64,000 nt of DNA, taken from the NCBI RefSeq assembly GCF_947179165.1, contig NC_077240.1:74309501-74373500 (forward strand), written 5' to 3'. Numbering within the stretch: position 1 is the first letter of the stretch; every line of letters starts with the position of its first letter. This document shows positions 56,892-64,000 of this stretch, piece by piece. The notes below the pieces were generated by a model. The model saw only the letters and a program-made list of their open reading frames with translations. It did no database searches and had not been told where the DNA came from. The DNA comes from Solanum dulcamara. Taxonomy: Eukaryota > Streptophyta > Magnoliopsida > Solanales > Solanaceae. Made by a program: the position numbers and the translations under genes.

Positions 56892-59359
56892 TGTAACACC
56901 CCTCAAAACTTTCCCCTAGAATTCAAACCCTTCTTGTATACGGGTAGGGTCAAACTCGAGTATTGAGGAGCGTATGCATGAGTTGAGATGAGCCTTTGAG
57001 AATTTGAGCAGTATTAGAGGTGAGGTGGGGTCATGAAGGACCCCTAGGATCAAATTAAATCCAAAAGATTCGTCGTGGCTAAGTTTAGGATGAGTTCGTA
57101 TAAGGGTCGACTTGTAACGACCCTATCTTTTGAAAGACGTCAATCTGGGTGGCCCACGACCTATCAAATTAAAGGTCGTCGAGTCTTCTTTCCAACGCCA
57201 CCAAGAACATAAATTTTGGAGTTCGGAGTCAAAAGATATGACGATCCTAAGATGAACTAGCACGGCAGGAATTTCATTCTTGGCCTGGGTTGCAACTGCT
57301 GGGGAAATGGACTTGGCGCTGTAAGGGCGCGACGCACCACTATCGCGCCAGAAACATGCCTCAGTAGTTTGGTCCTTCGCGCGATGCGCCACTAAAAGTT
57401 GTGCAGGATTTTTTAGGCCAAATTTCCAGAACCTAGAAAATTTGGCCTTGGCGCTGTAAGGGCGCGACGCGCCACTATCGCGCTAGAAACATGCCTCAGT
57501 AGTTTGTTCTCTGGCGCGGCGCACCACTATGAGGCGTACAGGTTTTAGGCATATTCAGCCTGGCGCTGCAATGGCGCGACGCGCCACTATCGCGCCAAGT
57601 GCATTTTTAGCCTATTTTCAGACCTTTGAGGAGGGGTAATTTGGGAACTTACCCAAGTTATATATGTATTACCCTTGGTCATTTTGGGATCAAAAATTTC
57701 CAGCTCTCTCTCTCTCTCTAAAAGCCCTAGAAGTTCCTCTCTCTCTCTCTCTCTTCTTCATCTTCTTCTTCTTCTTCTTCTTCTCCATTCTCAACAAAGA
57801 TTTGTCCCAAGAGCTTCAAGATTTGAGTCCCCCATTGAAGACACAACATCAAGGTTCTCTCCAAGTCTTCACTAAGGTATGTAAGGCTATCTAAAACATG
57901 GGTTGAGTCTACCCATGTGCCCTATTCTTTCTTTGAGGTTAGATGTCCATACAAATGGAGTTTCTTGGTATGGTTTATGCTTGTATGAACTTTGTCCCCT
58001 ATGTATTTGATTCTATATGTGTTGATGTTGTTGAGCCAAGAAGTTCCTAAATTGAGCCTTTATGTGAGTATGAGTCGATGAAGATGAGTTGTTAAATATG
58101 TTTTATTGATCTTCTTAATTATGTGGATTATGATGAAGGATGCTATTTTCTTTAAAATGTTGCTTATCTTAAATTGTTGACTCAAAGCCTTGGAGTTGTG
58201 ATGAGTTTCAAAGATTGAGTAAATGGATAGAGGAAATGATTGGTTGTGCTTATATGTTGCTATAAATGTGCATTCAAATTTCTTTTGAAAGATATGACTG
58301 AGCTTGACCGGATAGTATGATTGGAAAAGATTTGATCATGATAGAGTTGATGAGTTGACAAGGTTGTAATGAGACTTGTCGATATGATTTGATTGAGTTG
58401 ATTGGATGGAGTTTTATGAGCATTGAGTCTTGGGAGGAGTATCGAGCACCGAATTGGGCAAGAGTAAAGTCCATACTCGAACCCAATAACTACGTCGCCA
58501 AACGTAGGGGGGATTGAACCGTTAAAGTCGGATGCTTCCCCGAGAAGTTTGTCCTGACATTATAGAACTTGGTTGGATTGGATCCATGATTGGTTGATTC
58601 GTTCATACCCTGGCAAGGTATGAACGGATGCGGCAACAACGTCGGTTTGTTGTACTTTCACTGGCTCATAAGTGATGGTTGTCGGGTAAGAGAAACTCTC
58701 AAATAGGTCTTGATAGTACTCTGAGTCAGATTGAGTTGAATTGTATATGATTGGTCCCGTCTAAATTATATTCTTATTTAGACTTAGGACATTTGATTGA
58801 GTTATTATTCCTCTTGAGTTGAGCTTCCGAGTTGATTAATTCTTTCATGATGTTCGTTGTATTCGGCCATTTTACATACTCGTACATTCCATGTACTGAT
58901 GTCATTTGGCCTGCATCATTTTATGATGCAGAGACAGGTACTAGAGATCATCAACCGGCGCTCCGTTGAAGATCTACCTACACCCTCATCTAGTTGGTGA
59001 GTCCTCCTAGTTTCCGGAGGATGTTGAGCCTCCATGCACAGTTTTGTTGACATTTCCTTTACTTTGATTGTTGGTAGCCATAGACTTGTCATTGGCACCT
59101 CTTAGACTTTGATAGAGGCTTCATAGACTGGAGTGTGGGGAGGTCGAACTGTTATTTTGAGGAGTCTTATTTTATTGCCTTGTTGGATTTGTAAATGTTT
59201 GGCCTTCGGCCCCCATATATAAATAGTATTTCTTTAATTGAGTTTCCGCTAGGAGAATGTGATTGAATGAATGTGTGATTGGACCAGGTGGTTCGCTCGG
59301 AGGTCAGAAATGGCCTTCGGGTGCCGGTTACGTCTAGGGTACCCTCCCGGGGCGTGACA
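56892..59359 (+). repeat. Right LTR of the younger gypsy element, 2468 bp
   Basis: TGTAACACCCCTCAAAAC to GGGGCGTGACA. Same modules as the left LTR, with only scattered substitutions in the parts compared by eye. It retains the 3' 229 bp missing from the left copy. Confidence 0.92.
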
Positions 59360-60385
59360 GATCCAAACATACAAAGTAGTCACAATTACATTCAGTATTC
59401 AACATTATGTCACCAAGAATAGATTTATCACAAAACAGGCCGGTAAGTGATCATTTCACATAATTTCTAGCATGTTTCCCTATTCATATACACATATGCA
59501 TACAATGAAATAATTTAGCAAGTACATGAAACCTATACAGGAAACAAAACCATCACCTACCTCAAATTCGAGCTTCAACCACTCTAAGATGGAAGAGCTT
59601 TCCCTTTTCGGGTTTGTTTCGCTTGTTTTTGGTCCAAATTAGTAAATACACACAAAGAATCAATATAATGATCTATATTAGTCAAATTATAGCGTAATTT
59701 TCCTCTTAGACCAACCCATGATCCTAAAACCCCACCTAGGGCGAATTTCCACCATTACCCACTGGCCAAAACTCTCCTACAATGATTACCCATTCTAGTT
59801 TATGGGTTTTAGGAATCGAATTATGAGTTTAGGGACTAGAACTCTTACCTTTGAGGTGAGAATCCATGGAAAACTTATCAAAATAGCCCTGGGTCGCCTC
59901 CTAACATTTAAGAATATTTTTGCAGATGAATATCATTTCTATAGTTTTTCCCCGACTTAAGTCGCGACTGTCCCACCACAGCGGGACCATCTCGCTTTAA
60001 CAACCCTACTTTGGCGGAACTAATCCCGCACTATAGGATAGGACGAGACAAAGAGCTTATAAAGAGTCTCAAAGTCTCATTTTTCACAACATACCCTCTT
60101 CCTAAGACATCTTAAATAATACCCTTTACGCCAAATCCAATTTTGGGAGTTTTACTCACCCGATTGAGATTCTGTGAAGCCTCTGCATCATCTTGGATAT
60201 CAACTAATTTAATCAAATCACCAATTCGATCCCCACCTATCACCAGGTCATTCTAGACCTCGCTTGACTGAGAATTCATCCAATCCTAGCCTAGGCTCAA
60301 TTTTTTCGAAGTTACTATCCAAAGTTTTCTAGCCCACATTCCCTTTCCCTTGGCCTATCCATAATGACGATGATAGGTCATTACA
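59360..60385 (-). repeat. Proximal part of the old gypsy LTR
   Basis: Continues the LTR broken at 42316 and ends at 60385, where the minus strand starts TGTAATGACCTATCATC. Pol reading frames begin about 300 bp beyond. Confidence 0.75.
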
Positions 60386-60683
60386 ATAGATACCAATTTA
60401 CCCATCACTCTTCCCTGAGTGATCAACTAGGGAAAGCAAGGCTAAAGTAGAGATAAAGTAGTTCTTGCTTCAATGAAAAGCTGAGGACACTTGTCTCGCA
60501 TGTCCTTCTTGGTCTCCCAAGTAGATTCCTCCATCAAGCGATTCTTCGATTACACCTTTACCATATTGATATCCTTAGTCCTCAACTTCTGAAAATCGCA
60601 ATTAAGGATTGCAACTGGCTCTTCCTCGTACTGAATATTCTTGTCTAACAAAACTGAGTCCTGTTTAATGATGTAATCCCCAT

Positions 60684-63600
60684 CTATATGTACTTTTTTA
60701 GCATCGACACATGAAATATCGGATATACTCCAGACAAGCTAGGTGGTAAGGCCAATTTGTACGCCACTGTCCCTACACAGTCCAGAATCTCAAAAGGGTC
60801 AATATAGCAAGGACTAAGCTTTCCCTTTTTACCGAACTTTATTACCTCCTTAATGGGTGACACTTTTAGGAGTACTTGCTCGCCTGCTAGGAATTTCACA
60901 TCCCTCACTTTATGGTCATCATACTCTTTTTGACGCTCTGGGCCGCTAGAAGATTAGCTTGGATGCTTCTTACCTTTTCTTGAGAATCCCTCACTAAGTC
61001 TATTACCAAAGGCTCTACCTCTCCAACTTCAAACCATCCTATGGGAGACCGGCATCCCCTTGCATAAAGAGTTTCGAATGATGCCATCTCAATGCTAGAA
61101 TGGTAGCTACTGTTGTAGGAGAATTCACACAGGTGCAAGAACTTGTCCCAATGTCCCCCAAAGTCGATCACACACGCCCTGAACATATCTTCCAGTACCT
61201 GGATAGTCCTCTATGATTGTCCATCTGTCTATGGATGGAAGGCAGTGCTAAAAGTGAGCTGAGTGCCCAGCTCTTCATGTAACTTTCCCAAACTTTTAGA
61301 GGTGAATTGCATATCATGGTCTGAAATAATGGAAAGGGCCACCACATATAACCTTAATATCTCATTCACATAAATCTTTGCCAACTTTTGTGCATTATAG
61401 TCCACTCTAACTGGAATGAAGTGTATTGACTTTATCAACCTGTCAACCACCACCCAAATGGAGTCATACTTTCCCAAAATCTTAGGAAGTCCCACTACGA
61501 ATTCCATGGCTATTCTCTTCCACTTCCATTCTGGAATAGGCATTCTCTGAAGTAACTCTGCAGGACTTTGGTGCTCATATTTCACCTGTTGGAAATTCTG
61601 GCATTTGGCTACAAATTTGGCTATGTCTTTCTTCATACCCGGCCACCAATTTAGATATTTCAAGTCTTGGTATATCTTAGTTATAGTTACTCTGGGGTGA
61701 AAAGAGTATCGCGAACCATGAGATTTAGACAGAACCTTTGGATTATTCCATCCACCTGGTGAACACAAATCATTCCCCCAAAGTTGAGCACCCCACTTGC
61801 ATTAAGTGCTGAATCATGGGCCTTTCCCATCAAAATTTTTTCTCTAATCTCATTCAAATTTACATCTTCAAACTATTTAGCCTTAATTTTCTCTATAAAG
61901 TGGGCCTTAGATCAACACTTTCCATCACCCCACCCTTCTCTGAGATGCCTAGTCTCATGAACCTGGCCTCCAAGGCTTGAATCTCTTTAGCTAGGGGCCG
62001 CTTGCAGGCTCCCAAACAGGCTTGACTGCCCATGCTAACTGGTTTCTGGCCTAATATGTCTGCTACCACATTAGCCTTACTTGAAAGATATTGGATGGTG
62101 ATGTCCTAGTCTTTGAGAAACTCCATCCACCTCTGTTGTCTCAAATTCAAGTCCTTCTAGGTGAACACATGATGCAAACTCCAGTGGTCGGTAAACACCT
62201 CACACTTGACACCATACAGATAATGCCTCCAAATTTTCAAGACAAACACTACCGCTGCTAACTCCAAGTCATAAGTTAGATAATTCCTCTCATGCACTTT
62301 CAACTGTCGCGAAGCATAGGCTACCACTTTTTTATCCTGCATCAACACAACACCACCCAAACCTAAATGTGAAGCATCACAATAAATAATAAAGTCTTTA
62401 CCTTCGACCGGCAGGGTCAAAATAGACGTTGTGGTAAGAAGAGTCTTAAGTTTTTGGAAGCTCTCTTCGCATTTGTCAGTCCATTCGAATGATACTTCTT
62501 TTTTTTAGCAAATTTGGTCAAATGAGTAGCGATGAAGCGAAGTTCTTCACAAACTAGCGATAATAACTGGTCAATCCCACAAAACTCCTAACTTCAGTTA
62601 CGGGACTAGGCCGAGCTCAGTGATTAACCGCTTTAATCTTTTATGGGTCTACCATTACCCCTTTCTTTAAAATAACATGGCCCAAAAAGGCAACCAGAAT
62701 TCACACTTAGAGAGTTTAATGTAAGCTTCTGCTTTCCTAGAACACCTAAAATAATATGAAGATGATCTACATGTTCCTGCTCACTCTTTGAATATACCAC
62801 GATATTATTTATAAACACGATAAGAAAAGAATCTAGGAATGGTTTGAAAACTCCATTCATCAAACTCATGAAGGCTGCAGGTGCATTAGTCAGCCCAAAA
62901 GACATCACCAAATATTTATAGTGTTTGTACCTAGTTTTAAAAGTTATTTTGGGCGCATCCTCAGGCCTAATCTTCAATTGATGGTACCCAGACCTGAGAT
63001 CAATCTTTGAAAATATTGATGCACCTTACAACTGATCAAAAATGTTATCAATACGCGGCAAGAAGTATTTATTCCGGATGGTAACTTTATTCAGTTGTTG
63101 GTAGTCAATGCACATTCTCATTCTACCATCCTTCTTTTGAACAAACAACATCAGAGAACCCCACGAGAAGTACTGGGACAGATAATTCCCTTATCAAGGA
63201 GTTCTTGGATTTGAGCCCTAAGCTCTCTTAATTCTGCCGAAGCCATATGGTAGAGAGGAATAAAAATTGGATGAGTGCCCGGCTCTAAGTCAATGAAGAA
63301 ATCTATATCTCTGTCGGGAGGCATACCAGACAAGTCTAAAGGAAACACTTTTGGAAACTCGTGCACTATCAAAATAGACTCAATAGAGGGAAACTCTACA
63401 TCAATATTCCAAATATAAGCCAAATACGCCAAACAACCCTGCCCCACCATTTTTCTATCCTGGACAAAGAATATGACCTTAGTTGGCTTAGGCTTGTACA
63501 CCCCTTCCTACTCTAACCTTTCCCTTCCTGGAATCTCTAGTGCCACAGTTTTTGCATTATAATTCAGTACAGGAAAATAGAGGGATAATTAAGTCATGCC

Positions 63601-63900
63601 TAAGATTATATCAAAATCGATCATGTCTAAACTCACTAAGTCTACCCAAGTCTGGAGTCCCACAAACATCATAGAACAAGTCCGATAAACGTGGGTGACT
63701 ATGACTGACTTTCCAACAGGATTAGACACATGAATGGGGACATCAAGTATATCACACAGTGCATCAAAATCCAAGGAATATTTCACAGACACATATGAAT
63801 AAGTAGACTCCGGATCAAATAAAATAGTAGCCATCCGGATACAAATAAGAATAGTACCTTTGATTACTGCGTCAGACGCATCTGCCTCGGTCTTGCCCAA
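60684..63900 (-). pseudogene. Old gypsy pol, degenerate
   Basis: Fragments in order on the minus strand. Protease (63900-63589) has LFDPESTYSYVS, the Gly of DPG/S changed. RT start is at 63501-63151 ([32 protein letters not shown]). The RT core (62977-62633) reads [10 protein letters not shown], both catalytic Asp changed to Asn. RNase H (62420-62157): [22 protein letters not shown]. Integrase (61768-60905): finger KCQNFQQVK with the second Cys lost, AMEFVVGLP, SDHDMQF. End (60908-60684): FHVSMLKKYI. Many stops and frame changes. Long dead. Confidence 0.88.
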
Positions 63901-64000
63901 AAATGAATAAAACTTAGCCTAGTCATCTTGACGGGCCATCTTTTTGCCTTGCTGTGCTGCTCCTCGACATGCACTACCATTACGTCGGCCCCCACGGCTT

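Larger units (their letters stand above)
42317..59359 (+). mobile_element. Younger Ty3/gypsy chromovirus (Tekay/Del-like)
   Basis: Left LTR starts TGTAACACCCC at 42317; right LTR ends GGGGCGTGACA at 59359. Flanks are identical gatcc (42312-42316 and 59360-59364). The pol order protease-RT-RNase H-integrase and a C-terminal chromodomain identify a chromovirus. An Ogre fragment (44539-52435) replaces the end of the left LTR, the PBS and the N-terminal part of gag. The two LTRs look highly similar by eye. Confidence 0.92.
41577..64000 (-). mobile_element. Old Ty3/gypsy element, minus strand, runs off window
   Basis: Minus-strand pol (63900-60684) leads into an LTR whose 5' end is at 60385 (TGTAATGACC) and 3' end at 41577 (GTAACA). 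The LTR is interrupted by another element (42317-59359), so its own length is about 1.77 kb. Order along the minus strand is protease, RT, RNase H, integrase, LTR, so this is the 3' LTR. Its gag and 5' LTR lie beyond 64000. Confidence 0.85.

Noticed and set aside
42317..59359. Endogenous pararetrovirus (caulimovirid) origin
   Set aside because: LTRs, target duplication, integrase and chromodomain show a Ty3/gypsy retrotransposon; no movement protein or viral coat region is present.

Overview
This is plant nuclear DNA, most likely from a Solanaceae species. The evidence is AT-rich sequence, GT-AG introns, Stowaway-type MITEs, tRNA-derived SINEs, and Ty1/copia and Ty3/gypsy elements (chromovirus and Tat/Ogre types) with 2-4 kb LTRs. 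The family assignment rests on recognising repeat styles; the species is not decided. There is one substantial host gene, two short host-gene relics (SOUL heme-binding, F-box), and otherwise a deep stack of nested transposable elements.

Region 1-9.0 kb (minus strand). Seven exons (7917 down to 1088) encode the first 441 or so residues of a Shaker-family K+ channel subunit of the KC1/KAT3 type: N-terminus, S1-S6, GYGD pore and start of the cNBD. Past the last visible exon lies the LTR and primer-binding site of an LTR retrotransposon in the same orientation (about 777 to the window edge). The 3' third of the gene is therefore either across that element or lost. Introns carry MITEs, a retroposon with a perfect 15-bp target duplication, and a G-quadruplex-type G-run. 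A SOUL pseudogene lies 5' of the channel.

Region 9.5-31 kb (plus strand). Two degenerate PIF/Harbinger copies lie in direct orientation, one with a transposase plus a Myb/SANT ORF and one with Myb/SANT only. Copy 1 is split by a 2.08-kb solo LTR (TSD ttaaa) inside its transposase intron, and by a tandem gypsy array inside its Myb exon. That array is one full LTR followed by three gag-plus-LTR-end units with an exact 1732-bp period and no pol. Copy 2 carries another solo LTR (24398-26668). An RTE-type LINE remnant is split by a 2.11-kb Ogre-type solo LTR (TSD gatat) containing a 0.6-kb trinucleotide microsatellite. A SINE with an 11-bp TSD follows.

Region 31-41 kb. A hAT transposase relic sits between AT-rich minisatellites in inverted orientation. 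A complete but inactivated Ty1/copia element (35314-40790) is inserted in a 72-bp minisatellite.

Region 41.5-64 kb. This is a three-level nest. An old gypsy element on the minus strand (LTR 41577-42316 plus 59360-60385; pol to 63900 and beyond) is interrupted inside its LTR by a younger gypsy chromovirus (42317-59359, perfect TSD gatcc, 1034-codon pol ORF). That one has an Ogre/Tat fragment (44539-52435, minus) with an open 671-codon gag and a 3.9-kb LTR. I found no evidence of a new host defence or metabolic system; the most unusual object is the 1732-bp tandem gag-LTR array.
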